64,000 nt of DNA, from assembly GCA_016872115.1 (NCBI GenBank), contig VHBC01000004.1, positions 1 to 64,000 on the forward strand. The letters run 5' to 3'. The DNA is from Sphingomonadales bacterium. Lineage in GTDB: Bacteria; Bacteroidota; Bacteroidia; Flavobacteriales_D; Crocinitomicaceae. Below the pieces are notes generated by a model. It was not told where the DNA came from. It worked only from the letters and a program-made list of their open reading frames with translations, and ran no database searches. Both the position numbers and the translations under genes were made by a program. Position 1 is the stretch's first letter, and each line of letters starts with the position of its first letter. Below are positions 34,030 to 42,092 of this stretch, piece by piece.

Positions 34030-34790
34030 ATTTTTATATCATAGAATTGGTTTTGTTACTATCGGTCGTGGTTGGTGGTGTTTTGGTGAGCACACTCAAT
34101 GCGACCAATAAGAATCAGTATATCAAGCTTGCATTGGCTTTTAGCGGTGGGTTTTTATTAGCCGTTATTTTTCAGCATTTACTGCCTGAACTTTATGGCG
34201 CGCATAATGGGCCTGCGTATGACCACAACTTGGCTCTCCCGGTTTTGGAGGTTGGCGTTTACATCTTGCTTGGCTTTTTAGTGCAGCTTGTTTTGGAGTA
34301 TTTTTCTGGTGGTATTGAACACGGACATGTGCATGTGCACCAAGGCCAAGCAATGCCCTGGACGCTATTCATTTCGCTTTCAGTGCATTCGGTAATCGAA
34401 GGTATTCCCTTAGGCAATATGTTACAATTGGGGCTTGACAACCAAACAATCCCTTACAATGCAAGTTTTTTTTGGGGAATTGTTTTTCATCAAATTCCAG
34501 TTGCAATTGCACTCATGACGCTCTTGTTAGCGACTCGTCTGAATCGTAGACAAGCCTGGCTGATCTTATTGACCTTTGGCCTCATGACACCTATTGGTGT
34601 ATTTTTGGGCCTCGGCATTACGACCGAACAACTCGGATTGAATGTAAATGTGATATTAGCGATAGTGGTAGGTATGTTCTTACATATCTCTACCACTATA
34701 ATTTTTGAAACAGCCGAGAATCATAAATTCAATTTACTCAAGCTCTTGAGTATTCTAGTGGGTGTTGGCCTGGCTACAGGAATTTTCTGA
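34026..34790 (+). CDS. ZIP-family metal transporter
   Basis: 254 aa with eight hydrophobic helices. A His-rich cytoplasmic loop EHGHVHVHQG lies between helices 3 and 4, and the conserved metal-transport helices contain SVHSVIEGIPLGN (HSxxEG) and FHQIPVAIALM. It would carry Zn(II) or a related divalent cation into the cytoplasm. Coupled to the upstream methyltransferase (ATGA). It converges with the DUF3127 gene, 2 bases between stops. Confidence 0.92.
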   Translation: MNFYIIELVLLLSVVVGGVLVSTLNATNKNQYIKLALAFSGGFLLAVIFQHLLPELYGAHNGPAYDHNLALPVLEVGVYILLGFLVQLVLEYFSGGIEHGHVHVHQGQAMPWTLFISLSVHSVIEGIPLGNMLQLGLDNQTIPYNASFFWGIVFHQIPVAIALMTLLLATRLNRRQAWLILLTFGLMTPIGVFLGLGITTEQLGLNVNVILAIVVGMFLHISTTIIFETAENHKFNLLKLLSILVGVGLATGIF

Positions 34791-34792
34791 AA

Positions 34793-35191
34793 TTAGAACG
34801 GTAAATCGTCGTCTTCCTCAGTTGCTGCTGCTGCACCAACTCCAGGCAAAGGCTCTGTGCCCATATTCATGGCTGAGGGGCCGCTAGCAGGCATCCCCAT
34901 TGGTTGGCTTTGGCCTTGTTTTTCAATGCGCCATGCTTCGATGGTATTGAAATATTTGACTTCACCTTGTGGGCTGGTCCATTCGCGGCCACGTAAATTA
35001 AATGAAACTTCTACGTTATCATTTGCTTGAAATTGATCGAGCAAATTGCATTTGTCTTGGGTGGCTTGAAAGAGAATGTCTTGAGGATACATAGAGGTTG
35101 TATCAGTTACAACAAATTCTCTTTTTTGAAATTTGTCAGAGATGCGTTGGGTATCTTGAATGACTTTGATGGTTCCGGTAAATTTAAACAT
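34793..35191 (-). CDS. DUF3127 protein (OB-fold-like, SSB-type acidic tail)
   Basis: 132 aa. The N-terminal 90 residues match the DUF3127 pattern (FKFTGTIKVIQDTQRIS, KREFVVTD, VEVSFNLRGREW, YFNTIEAWRIEK), an OB-like strand order similar to single-stranded-DNA-binding proteins. A Gly/Pro/Met-rich linker follows and the protein ends EEDDDLPF, which closely resembles the C-terminal tip (DDDIPF) that SSB uses to recruit repair and replication partners. A role in binding single-stranded DNA or competing for SSB partners is inference. Confidence 0.85.
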   Translation of the reverse strand: MFKFTGTIKVIQDTQRISDKFQKREFVVTDTTSMYPQDILFQATQDKCNLLDQFQANDNVEVSFNLRGREWTSPQGEVKYFNTIEAWRIEKQGQSQPMGMPASGPSAMNMGTEPLPGVGAAAATEEDDDLPF

Positions 35192-35216
35192 GGACGGTTA
35201 TTTAGTGATTAGTTGT

Positions 35217-36110
35217 TTAGTTATTGAAGCAAAGTAGCGTAAGCCAGGCTTCTTCGAGTTGGTTGGCGGCGAGTAGTTCTTGCGCACGCTTGTGTAAGGC
35301 TTGCTCTAAGGCTACTGCGTCGTGTTCAAGATCTAAAAAAAGCGAGGAAAGTTCTAGAAGTTTGTATTCGTTGACATCGGTTTCGTTAGGCAGCGCTTCG
35401 ATACCAGCGAGTTGGCCAAGGTTATTGGCACTGAGGATTTGACTGTTTTTGATGTCTTGAGGAAGCGCATCATAGCCAATACCGCAAGTGGTGATTGGTT
35501 TTTTGATTTCAAACATGGATTGGTTGTTGGCACGGCAATACCAATCACCGCCCATGCGGGCGACTAAATCGATTTTGTGTTGGTCGATTAGGCCGTTTTC
35601 GGTGAGTAGGTTTTCTTGGATGTGCAGTTGAACGACCTCGCAAATGATGAGGTTGCCTGCTCCGCCGTCTTGGCCCAACTCGATGATTTGCTGGATTTTG
35701 CATTCGAACTGAACCGGTGCTTCGGCTACTCTGAAGGGTTTGACTTTTTCAGAAGCTAGGGCGGTAAAGCCCGCTTTGACAAATTCATTGACGCCAGGGG
35801 CATAAGGAGAGCTTGCAAGACTCATTTGGTGTACCATAGGGTAGTTTACGACGTTGATCACGACTTCTGGGACGGCTTTGGCGTTGTTGAAGGTGTCTTT
35901 GCTTTGGCCAGTGCGCCCGGATCTTGCTGGCGAAAACACCAAAATCGGAGGGTTGGCACTAAAAACATTGAAAAAACTAAAGGGTGCTAAATTGGCGCGC
36001 CCGTCTGCATCTAGTGTAGATGCAAATGCAATTGGACGCGGGCCAACCGCACCGAGTAATAATTGGTGCAAGCGCTGGACAGTTAGTTCTTTGGGATCAA
36101 GGCTCAACAT
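35217..36110 (-). CDS. Flavin reductase-like FMN-binding split-barrel protein
   Basis: 297 aa. The flavin-reductase-like domain occupies about 1-200: LLLGAVGPRPIAFASTLDADGRANLAPFSFFNVFSANPP is the signature region, and FSPARSGRTGQSKDTFNNA and EFVVNVV-like strands follow. It would bind FMN and reduce a flavin or small substrate with NAD(P)H. The C-terminal 90 residues are helical with no recognised domain. A perfect TAACTTTG -7 box lies 7 bases upstream. Confidence 0.85.
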   Translation of the reverse strand: MLSLDPKELTVQRLHQLLLGAVGPRPIAFASTLDADGRANLAPFSFFNVFSANPPILVFSPARSGRTGQSKDTFNNAKAVPEVVINVVNYPMVHQMSLASSPYAPGVNEFVKAGFTALASEKVKPFRVAEAPVQFECKIQQIIELGQDGGAGNLIICEVVQLHIQENLLTENGLIDQHKIDLVARMGGDWYCRANNQSMFEIKKPITTCGIGYDALPQDIKNSQILSANNLGQLAGIEALPNETDVNEYKLLELSSLFLDLEHDAVALEQALHKRAQELLAANQLEEAWLTLLCFNN

Positions 36111-36117
36111 ATGCTTT

Positions 36118-36125
36118 CAAAGTTA
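36118..36125 (-). promoter_or_regulatory. -7 box of the flavin reductase-like gene
   Basis: TAACTTTG on the minus strand, exact TAnnTTTG match, 7 bases before the ATG at 36110. The divergent MORN-type gene starts 24 bases further on. Confidence 0.5.
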
Positions 36126-36148
36126 GCCAAAATTCGTAAATTGGACAC

Positions 36149-36988
36149 GTGATTTTACGGACTTCTATTTGCGTTTTATTGATTTTTTTGACTGTCGTAG
36201 TAAATGCGCAAAACAAGCGCAATGCTGCAGGCCAACGTCATGGCAAATGGGTGTTTACTGGCAAAGATTTTCCGCAGCGTAATTTGCCAAAAACACAAAA
36301 AGTAGAGGAAGGCTACTACGTCAATGGCCGAAAAGAAGGCGTTTGGACCAAATTCTATTCAGACGGCCGTGTTCAACTTAAAGGCACCTACAGTAATAAT
36401 AGACCCGAAGGCCCCTACACGCGCTATTTTTCGAACGGACAAATTGCAGAACAAGGTGATTTTCAACAAAATGGTTACAAAGGTTTGCTTCTGCGCTACC
36501 ACGAAAACGGCAATTTAGCATACCGCGCCAATTTCAACAATCAAGGCCAAGAAAGTGGAAAAGTGACTTATTACCATACAAATGGAAAGGTAGCACTTAC
36601 ATACACTGTAAAAAATGGCAAGGTTCAAGGCGAGGTCTCTCGATACAACACCAACGGACAGTTGCTCAGTTCTTTTGACATTACCTCAAGTGGCGCTGTG
36701 GGTCCGGTTCATAAAGCAGATCCCCAAACCCCTCAGCTCAAAGCACCAACGCCGGTCAATGCGAATGTATATCCACCGCGTTTATCGAACCCCAAAACCA
36801 AAGGGCTTCGCTTTGTGCCTAACGGATACAACAAAGTATATAACGATAACGACGAAATCTGGATGGATGGCGAATTCAAGAATGGCCAACTTTATGACGG
36901 AAAAGTATATGATTATGACCAAGATGGCATTTTACAGAAGGTCCGCATCTTTAAATTAGGGAAGTATCATTCAGATGGCCAACTCTAA
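36149..36988 (+). CDS. Secreted MORN/YwqK-type repeat protein
   Basis: 279 aa started at a GTG; the first 20 residues are a signal peptide (ILRTSICVLLIFLTVVVNAQ). Six or more repeats of about 23 residues follow, each of the form YxNGRKEGxWxxFYSDGxxxxKGxY (e.g. VNGRKEGVWTKFYSDG, FSNGQIAEQGDF, HENGNLAYRANF, HTNGKVALTY). A C-terminal part has a further half repeat (WMDGEFKNGQLYDGKVYDYDQDG). Automated naming often calls these 'toxin-antitoxin YwqK antitoxin'; no toxin partner is present and an envelope or adhesive role is more likely. A TAAATTGG box at 36137-36144 (7 of 8) precedes the GTG. Confidence 0.8.
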   Translation: MILRTSICVLLIFLTVVVNAQNKRNAAGQRHGKWVFTGKDFPQRNLPKTQKVEEGYYVNGRKEGVWTKFYSDGRVQLKGTYSNNRPEGPYTRYFSNGQIAEQGDFQQNGYKGLLLRYHENGNLAYRANFNNQGQESGKVTYYHTNGKVALTYTVKNGKVQGEVSRYNTNGQLLSSFDITSSGAVGPVHKADPQTPQLKAPTPVNANVYPPRLSNPKTKGLRFVPNGYNKVYNDNDEIWMDGEFKNGQLYDGKVYDYDQDGILQKVRIFKLGKYHSDGQL

Positions 36989-37003
36989 TCGCCGATATTT
37001 ACT

Positions 37004-37011
37004 TAATTTTG
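37004..37011 (+). promoter_or_regulatory. -7 box of fabD
   Basis: TAATTTTG, exact TAnnTTTG match, 16 bases before the ATG at 37028. Confidence 0.5.
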
Positions 37012-37027
37012 TTCCCAAATTAGCACT

Positions 37028-37909
37028 ATGAAAGCATACGTTTTTCCGGGTCAAGGCGCCCAATTTTCTGGAATGGGTAAAGATCTCTACGAAAATTCTG
37101 AACTTGCCCGCAACTTATTTGCACAGGCAAACGACATTCTCGGTTTCAATATACAAAGCATTATGTTTGAGGGCACTGAAGACCAACTCAAACAAACCAA
37201 TGTAACGCAGCCCGCCATCTTTTTACACAGCACCATTTTAGCTGCTTGTTTAGGTGAGTCCTTCGCTCCAGCCATGGTAGCCGGTCATTCTTTAGGTGAA
37301 TTTTCTGCATTAGTGGCCAACAAAACGCTCTCTTTTGAAGACGGCTTGCGCTTGGTTGCTAAAAGAGCAGCAGCTATGCAGAAAGCTTGTGAACTAGCTC
37401 CTAGCACCATGGCAGCAATTTTGGGCCTCGAAGACGACGACGTTGAGCGCATTTGCGCTCAAATTGATGGCGTTGTTGTGCCTGCTAACTACAATTGCCC
37501 CGGGCAGCTTGTTATTTCAGGCGCTCTTGAGGCTATTGACTCGGCGTGTGCTCAATTAACAGCTGCTGGCGCAAAACGCGCTCTTGTTTTACAAGTAGGA
37601 GGTGCATTTCATTCACCATTAATGGAGCCAGCCCGCGAAGAATTGGCAGCAGCCATCGAGGCAACTCATTTTGCCACGCCTATTTGTCCTGTCTATCAAA
37701 ATGTCAATGCCCAAGCCGTTACCGACCCTGCCCACATCAAAGCAAATTTGGTTACGCAACTTACCGGTGCAGTGCGTTGGACTCAAATCATGGAAAATAT
37801 GTTAGCCGATGGCTGTTCAGAGGTCATTGAAGTAGGCCCAGGTAAAGTTTTACAGGGCTTATTTAAAAAGGTAGACCGAGAAATCTCAACAAGTAGCGCT
37901 GCCATTTAA
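37028..37909 (+). CDS. fabD: Malonyl-CoA:ACP transacylase
   Basis: 293 aa. Transfers malonyl from CoA to acyl carrier protein for fatty-acid synthesis. Motifs: FPGQGAQFSGMGKDLY at the start; the active-site Ser in VAGHSLGEFSALVA; KRAAAMQKACE; catalytic His in GGAFHSPLMEPAR; and EVGPGKVLQGL near the end. Length is usual. Not adjacent to other fab genes here. Stop at 37909; a weak GTGGA/TCCAC hairpin follows but lacks a T-run. Confidence 0.96.
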   Translation: MKAYVFPGQGAQFSGMGKDLYENSELARNLFAQANDILGFNIQSIMFEGTEDQLKQTNVTQPAIFLHSTILAACLGESFAPAMVAGHSLGEFSALVANKTLSFEDGLRLVAKRAAAMQKACELAPSTMAAILGLEDDDVERICAQIDGVVVPANYNCPGQLVISGALEAIDSACAQLTAAGAKRALVLQVGGAFHSPLMEPAREELAAAIEATHFATPICPVYQNVNAQAVTDPAHIKANLVTQLTGAVRWTQIMENMLADGCSEVIEVGPGKVLQGLFKKVDREISTSSAAI

Positions 37910-37956
37910 TTTTTTTTGTGGAATTCATCCACTACGGCCATCTGTAAAGAAAACAT

Positions 37957-38697
37957 ATGCTTATGAGAAACTTGATGATGGTGTGGATGCTCTTGATGGC
38001 AGTAAACACAGTAGCCCAATCTGGTACCGGCGATGTCGTGGGTACTTTTGTAAATTTTGCAACCCAGACTCCAGTTGTTGGTGCCAAAGCCATCATCAGA
38101 GAAAACGGCCGCGTATATCTGGCGCTTTCCAATGAGGAAGGGCGTTTTCGTATCGTCGGCTTGCCGGCAGGCACGTATCAAGTTGTGGGTTATTTTCAAA
38201 AAGACAGCACTGAAAAAGTGGTCGTTGAAGTGCCTGTAGAGGCTTATGGCAATGCAGGAATTATATACTTTCAAGGAAAAACCCAAGACACCAAAGCGGT
38301 CCGGGTAGGTGGTGGACGCTACGAACAAGCGCGCATCCGTATTGGAGAAACACCCGTAACGACACTCACAGCAAAGGAAATTAAAAACCGTCCCGATAAG
38401 TTTAGTGTGGTAGATATGGTTGCAAATTCCAACTCTGATATCAAAAAAGATGAAGATGGTGGCCTGATGTTTCGCGGCGCGCGCAAAGGAGATATGATTT
38501 ATGTGCTAGATGGCATTAAGTCCAATGAAGTGTTCAATGTACCAAGTTGCGCTATAGGTCGGGTGACCGTTTACACCGGTGGTTTGCCTGCCAAATATGG
38601 CGACACACTCGGCGGAGCGGTTATATTAGAGACTAAAAGTTACTTTGACCTTTACCGCGAGTGGGAAATCAATCAGCCAGAGCCTGGTCAGCAATAA
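37957..38697 (+). CDS. Secreted carboxypeptidase-like plus TonB-plug protein lacking a barrel
   Basis: 246 aa with signal peptide (MRNLMMVWMLLMAVNTVAQ; ATG at 37957 or 37963). A CarboxypepD_reg-like domain (VVGTFVNFATQTPVVGAKAII, GRFRIVGLPAGTYQVVGYF) is followed by a TonB-receptor plug (SVVDMVANSNSDIKKDEDGGLMFRGARKGDMIYVLDGIKS, RVTVYTGGLPAKYGDTLGGAVILETKS). It stops there: no beta-barrel follows and no decayed barrel is visible, because truA begins on the other strand at once. The protein is therefore complete as a plug-only form, soluble in the periplasm. It overlaps truA by 29 bases at the 3' ends. Confidence 0.85.
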   Translation: MLMRNLMMVWMLLMAVNTVAQSGTGDVVGTFVNFATQTPVVGAKAIIRENGRVYLALSNEEGRFRIVGLPAGTYQVVGYFQKDSTEKVVVEVPVEAYGNAGIIYFQGKTQDTKAVRVGGGRYEQARIRIGETPVTTLTAKEIKNRPDKFSVVDMVANSNSDIKKDEDGGLMFRGARKGDMIYVLDGIKSNEVFNVPSCAIGRVTVYTGGLPAKYGDTLGGAVILETKSYFDLYREWEINQPEPGQQ

Positions 38698-39430
38698 AAG
38701 GGTAGGTAATATCCCAAAGAAACAAGCCCTGAGCAGGTACCGATACAAACGCCTCTGAGCGGTCTTGGGCAGCAATTATCCCAGGCAGTTCAGCGGCGTT
38801 GATTTTTTTTAGACCCACCTCTACGAGCGTACCGACAATGGCCCGAACCATGTTGCGTAAAAATCGATTGGCAGTAATTTCAAAATAAATGCCATTTGTA
38901 TCGGCATGCCATTGGGCTGCAAAAACTTCGCAGATATTCGTTTTGACGTCGGTATGCGCTTTCGCAAAAGATGAAAAATCCTGAACGCCAAGTAAATGCT
39001 GTGCGGCTTCATTCATCGCCGAAAGATCGAGCGCTTGTTGGACATTCCAACTTTGTACTTGAAGAAAAGGATTTTTGCGATGGTGAATAAAATATCTATA
39101 TGTTCTGCGCTGTGCGTCAAAGCGGGCATGCGCTTCCGATGAGACCTCCAAAGCGCTGAAAAATGCGATAGCCGGAGGTGTCATTCGATTGAGTTTGAAA
39201 ACGAGTTGATCGGGTTCCCAATTGATTGGAAGATCGGTATGTATAAAGTAGCGATGGGCATGAACCCCTGCATCTGTACGTCCGCAACCTACAACTTCTA
39301 TTTTTTGATTACCATGCAAATTGCTAAGTGCGGTTTCAATTTCACCTTGAACCGAGCGCGCATTGGGCTGTACTTGCCAGCCGTGATAGTCGGAGCCGTT
39401 GTAGGCGAGTTCAATGAAGTAACGCGGCAT
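38669..39430 (-). CDS. truA: tRNA pseudouridine(38-40) synthase
   Basis: 253 aa. Converts uridines 38-40 of the anticodon stem to pseudouridine. The N-terminus RYFIELAYNGSDYHGWQVQPNARSVQGEIE is canonical, with the catalytic Asp in VGCGRTDAGVHAHRYF, and RTYRYFIHHRKNPF and NRFLRNMVRAIVGTLVEVG downstream. It follows the TPR/PD40 gene directly (stop 39431, start 39430). Length normal. Confidence 0.96.
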   Translation of the reverse strand: MPRYFIELAYNGSDYHGWQVQPNARSVQGEIETALSNLHGNQKIEVVGCGRTDAGVHAHRYFIHTDLPINWEPDQLVFKLNRMTPPAIAFFSALEVSSEAHARFDAQRRTYRYFIHHRKNPFLQVQSWNVQQALDLSAMNEAAQHLLGVQDFSSFAKAHTDVKTNICEVFAAQWHADTNGIYFEITANRFLRNMVRAIVGTLVEVGLKKINAAELPGIIAAQDRSEAFVSVPAQGLFLWDITYPFIADQALAD

Positions 39431-40810
39431 TTACTTTAGACCTTCTGTTTGTAAAATACCAATAGGAGCAAAAAATAAATTGTAGCTAAAAAGCCCATCG
39501 ATATCGCTAACGCTGGCCCATGTTGCATACTGTGTGCCGAGCTGTAAATGGGTGTCGTCGAGTGTGGTGTTGATTTTTGCGCCGAGATTAATAGGTGCTG
39601 ACCATTCGGCGCCATTGCGTTTGCACATAAATAAATCATAGCCCCCCATTCCGGCGTGCCCATCTGAAGCAAAAAAGAGGAATTTGCCGTCGGGGGTTAC
39701 ATAAGGCGTGGTTTCTCTTCCTTCTGTATTGATACCTTGCGGCAGGGCCTTGACCTCAGCTTGCCAAATGCCATTGATTTTTTTGGCGCAGTAAATCTCT
39801 GTGGCGTATTTTTCAGAATTACGGTCTGAAACAAAATAAAGTTCTTCCACATAAGTGAATTCATCGATCCAAATGGTGTCGGTTTTCGTTGGGGAGCCGT
39901 CAAAGTAGCTGGTATTTAAGCCGGGAATTTCGGTAATGAGGCGTTTGTCGTCCCAACTTCCCGCTAGTTCGGTACTCAATTCAAATATATCAGAACTTTG
40001 GGTAAGCATCGTTTTGTTTTCACCTTCTTTGGAAGCGGTCGTGTTTAAAGTTCCGAGCGCCATTTTTTGATCTGCCGAAACATAAGAGAGCGCATCGAAG
40101 CCTTCGGTATTCAGGAGTTCATCGTTGGTGTAAATACGCATCCAGAGCGTGTCTGATAACGGGTCTCGTTGGGCCTGATATATATCTTCAAAGAAGCGTT
40201 GGTCGTCGGGGTTGAGGTTGGCGCCTTTTGCATCTGGATTTCGGCTCGTAAAGTATAATGTGAGGCCATCGGCACTGAGTATGGGGCCGTATTCATCGTA
40301 TTTGGTATTGAGCGCACCTCCGAGTAAGATCCGCTGATTGCCAATGCCTTTTTGTTGCTCTTGAAGCGCATAAAGACATTGTTTTTCGAGAAGATCAAAT
40401 CCGAGGGCTTGAAAATTTTTATTGGAGTTGAGCATTTTTTTTGCGCGTTCTATTAGTTGGTTGGCACTTTGAAGTTGGCCCAACGATAATTCTATTTGAA
40501 CGGCCAAATATAGATCGTCGGCGTTAAGGCCAGAACCCAATTGAGTTATGGCTTTTTGCATGTGTTCTTGGGCATAAAAATAGGAGCGCAGATCAAATTC
40601 GGTGTTTGCCAACCAATAGAATGCATTTCCATTGTTGGGGTCAATGGCGACGGCTTGCTTGAGTAACATATACGCATTGCTACTTTGACCTTCATTGAAA
40701 AGCGTGATGGCATTGGCAGTGATGCGTTTGGCTTTGAGTTGGTCTTTTTTTGGGATATCTTGTGCAAAAGACAAAAAAGGAAGAAAGAGAAGAAGGGCTA
40801 TGGCTTTCAT
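39431..40810 (-). CDS. TPR and PD40 (WD40-like propeller) secreted protein
   Basis: 459 aa with signal peptide (MKAIALLLFLPFLSFAQ). Residues about 25-130 form TPR-like helical pairs (AITLFNEGQSSNAYMLLKQAVAIDPNNGNAFYWLANTEF). From about 165 on there are PD40 repeats: YGPILSADGLTLYFTSRNPDAKG, LYFVSDRN, TPYVTPDGKFLFFASDGHAGMGGYDLF. This resembles the OmpA-less part of Bacteroidota OmpA/PD40 proteins such as PorE or PorW-like envelope components, but no peptidoglycan-binding OmpA domain follows. Expected to be periplasmic. Two overlapping boxes (TAGTTTTG at 40843-40836; TTACTTTG nearer) may serve as promoter. Confidence 0.8.
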   Translation of the reverse strand: MKAIALLLFLPFLSFAQDIPKKDQLKAKRITANAITLFNEGQSSNAYMLLKQAVAIDPNNGNAFYWLANTEFDLRSYFYAQEHMQKAITQLGSGLNADDLYLAVQIELSLGQLQSANQLIERAKKMLNSNKNFQALGFDLLEKQCLYALQEQQKGIGNQRILLGGALNTKYDEYGPILSADGLTLYFTSRNPDAKGANLNPDDQRFFEDIYQAQRDPLSDTLWMRIYTNDELLNTEGFDALSYVSADQKMALGTLNTTASKEGENKTMLTQSSDIFELSTELAGSWDDKRLITEIPGLNTSYFDGSPTKTDTIWIDEFTYVEELYFVSDRNSEKYATEIYCAKKINGIWQAEVKALPQGINTEGRETTPYVTPDGKFLFFASDGHAGMGGYDLFMCKRNGAEWSAPINLGAKINTTLDDTHLQLGTQYATWASVSDIDGLFSYNLFFAPIGILQTEGLK

Positions 40811-40853
40811 AATTTAGTATATAGTACAAAGTAAACAAAACTATTAAAATCCA

Positions 40854-40861
40854 TAACTTTG
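40854..40861 (+). promoter_or_regulatory. -7 box of the DUF2233 gene
   Basis: TAACTTTG, exact TAnnTTTG match, 12 bases before the ATG at 40874, in the 63-base divergent gap to the TPR/PD40 gene. Confidence 0.5.
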
Positions 40862-40873
40862 AATAAAGAATAT

Positions 40874-41734
40874 ATGTCTCAGGTCTTGCGTTTTTTTGTT
40901 TGTATTTTAATTTTGCTTTGTATACCATCTTGCTCTTTTGGCCAGCCAAAAGAACAACAAAGTACCCCAGACTACACCAACTGGACAACCCTCACAAAAG
41001 GGATGGAATACCGAGAAATAGATGCGCCGGTCAAATCATTTATTGGCGATTCCAAGTTGTCAATTTTGCGCATGGATCCAGCCATGTTTCGTTTTGATCT
41101 CTTTGCAGCCACCCAATATGATTCTGTTGCCAAAGATCTCTACACTTGGGCAGACACATTTGATTTATTAGTGGCATTTAATGCCGGCATGTATAACCTG
41201 GGCAGGCCCTTGCAAAGCCGGGCTTATCTGCAGTCGGGCAACCACATCAACAACGGAAAACTACTCGAAAATTTCAACCTGATGTTGGCTTTAGGTCCAA
41301 AACCAGGTTCCAATCGTTCCAATATTGAAGTACTCGATTTGACTTGTTCTAATTGGGAACAAGAAAAAAATAACTTTTCAGGCTTTGCGCAAGGCTTGCG
41401 CATGATCGACTGCAATGCCAGCCCCATGAATTGGCAAAAAAAGGTTCAGTCTTGTAGCATGCTCGTTGCTGCTGAGGATGAAAAAGGTTGGTTTTACCTC
41501 ATTTTTACGCGCTCACCCTACACGCACAACCAAATGATTGGTTTCCTCAAGCAAATGCCGGGCGGTATCCACGATGCCATCTACTTAGAAGGAGGGCCAG
41601 AAACCAGTCTGCTCATCGATGTCAATGGGCATTGCATCGAAAAAGTGGGTTCCTGGGTCTCGACTACCTGGGAACGCGACGACAACAACCATTTTTGGCG
41701 TTTACCGAATGTTGTTGGTATTCGAAAACAGTAG
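40874..41734 (+). CDS. Phosphodiester glycosidase-like (DUF2233/NAGPA) lipoprotein or exported protein
   Basis: 286 aa from the ATG at 40874. N-terminal signal sequence FFVCILILLCIPSCSFGQ with a Cys at about 20 that could be lipidated. The domain is DUF2233/NAGPA-like: YREIDAPVKSFIGDSKLSILRMDPAMFRFDLFAAT, DLLVAFNAGMY, and the conserved EGGPETSLLIDVNG; EIWRLPNVVGI-like ending. The eukaryotic relative removes GlcNAc from mannose 6-phosphate; bacterial members are thought to cleave phosphodiester-linked sugars. Substrate is unknown. It is followed by a terminator-like hairpin. Confidence 0.85.
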   Translation: MSQVLRFFVCILILLCIPSCSFGQPKEQQSTPDYTNWTTLTKGMEYREIDAPVKSFIGDSKLSILRMDPAMFRFDLFAATQYDSVAKDLYTWADTFDLLVAFNAGMYNLGRPLQSRAYLQSGNHINNGKLLENFNLMLALGPKPGSNRSNIEVLDLTCSNWEQEKNNFSGFAQGLRMIDCNASPMNWQKKVQSCSMLVAAEDEKGWFYLIFTRSPYTHNQMIGFLKQMPGGIHDAIYLEGGPETSLLIDVNGHCIEKVGSWVSTTWERDDNNHFWRLPNVVGIRKQ

Positions 41735-41737
41735 TAA

Positions 41738-41769
41738 GAAAGGACCCTCTAATAGGCAGCCCTTTTTTT
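41738..41769 (+). terminator. Possible terminator after the DUF2233 gene
   Basis: AAAGG (41739-41743) can pair with CCTTT (41761-41765) around an inner CCT/AGG hairpin, followed by seven T. The stem is interrupted, so strength is uncertain. Confidence 0.4.
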
Positions 41770-41822
41770 ATTGGAAAAAATCAGCATATCTTAAAATTTG
41801 TTGTCTTTTCCCTTTTTGAAAA

Positions 41823-42022
41823 GAATGCAGCAACATGGCATTGGCAACGAACTTAAACTTGGCCAACTAACAGTAACAGAACTAACAGATTTGCCTCTTG
41901 AATCTCAATGGCGAATGGTCTGGCCAAAAGGGAAGAAGCACAACGGGGTTGCAGAAGCATTTAAGCAATATCGTTTTGCAGCTACCCGAAGGTGGCGATT
42001 TTTAGCACAGAACTTCATTTGA
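41823..42022 (+). pseudogene. C-terminal remnant of a LysR-type regulator
   Basis: The 358-base space between the DUF2233 and SulP genes holds only this scrap. About 50 codons (from GIGNELKLGQLTVTELTDLP, then ESQWRMVWPKGKKHNGVAEAFKQY) match the end of LysR-type effector-binding domains, where 'LxVxxLPxxxxWxLVxxKGKxLxxxAxAF' closes the protein. No DNA-binding domain and no upstream part of the effector domain remain. The first ATG in frame (41825 region or 41798) is fortuitous. It is AT-richer than the genes before it and belongs to the same patch as SulP and the broken carbonic anhydrase, whose regulator it may once have been. Confidence 0.55.
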
Positions 42023-42092
42023 AACACCAAACTTCAATTAAAGTAAAAACTGTCATAAGAAGCACTGAACCGCCACTTTTGGGTAGGTGCTG

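Noticed and set aside
36149-36988. Toxin-antitoxin YwqK-type antitoxin
   Set aside because: The repeats match that name but the protein is exported and no toxin gene is adjacent; an antitoxin role in the cytoplasm is not supported.
37906-38328. 140-codon open frame on the minus strand
   Set aside because: Antisense to the signal peptide and carboxypeptidase-like domain of the plug-only gene; no family features, while the plus-strand frame has clear domains.
41798-42022. Functional small gene of 74 codons
   Set aside because: Its sequence corresponds to the last part of LysR regulators; nothing upstream supports an intact gene, so it is listed as a remnant.
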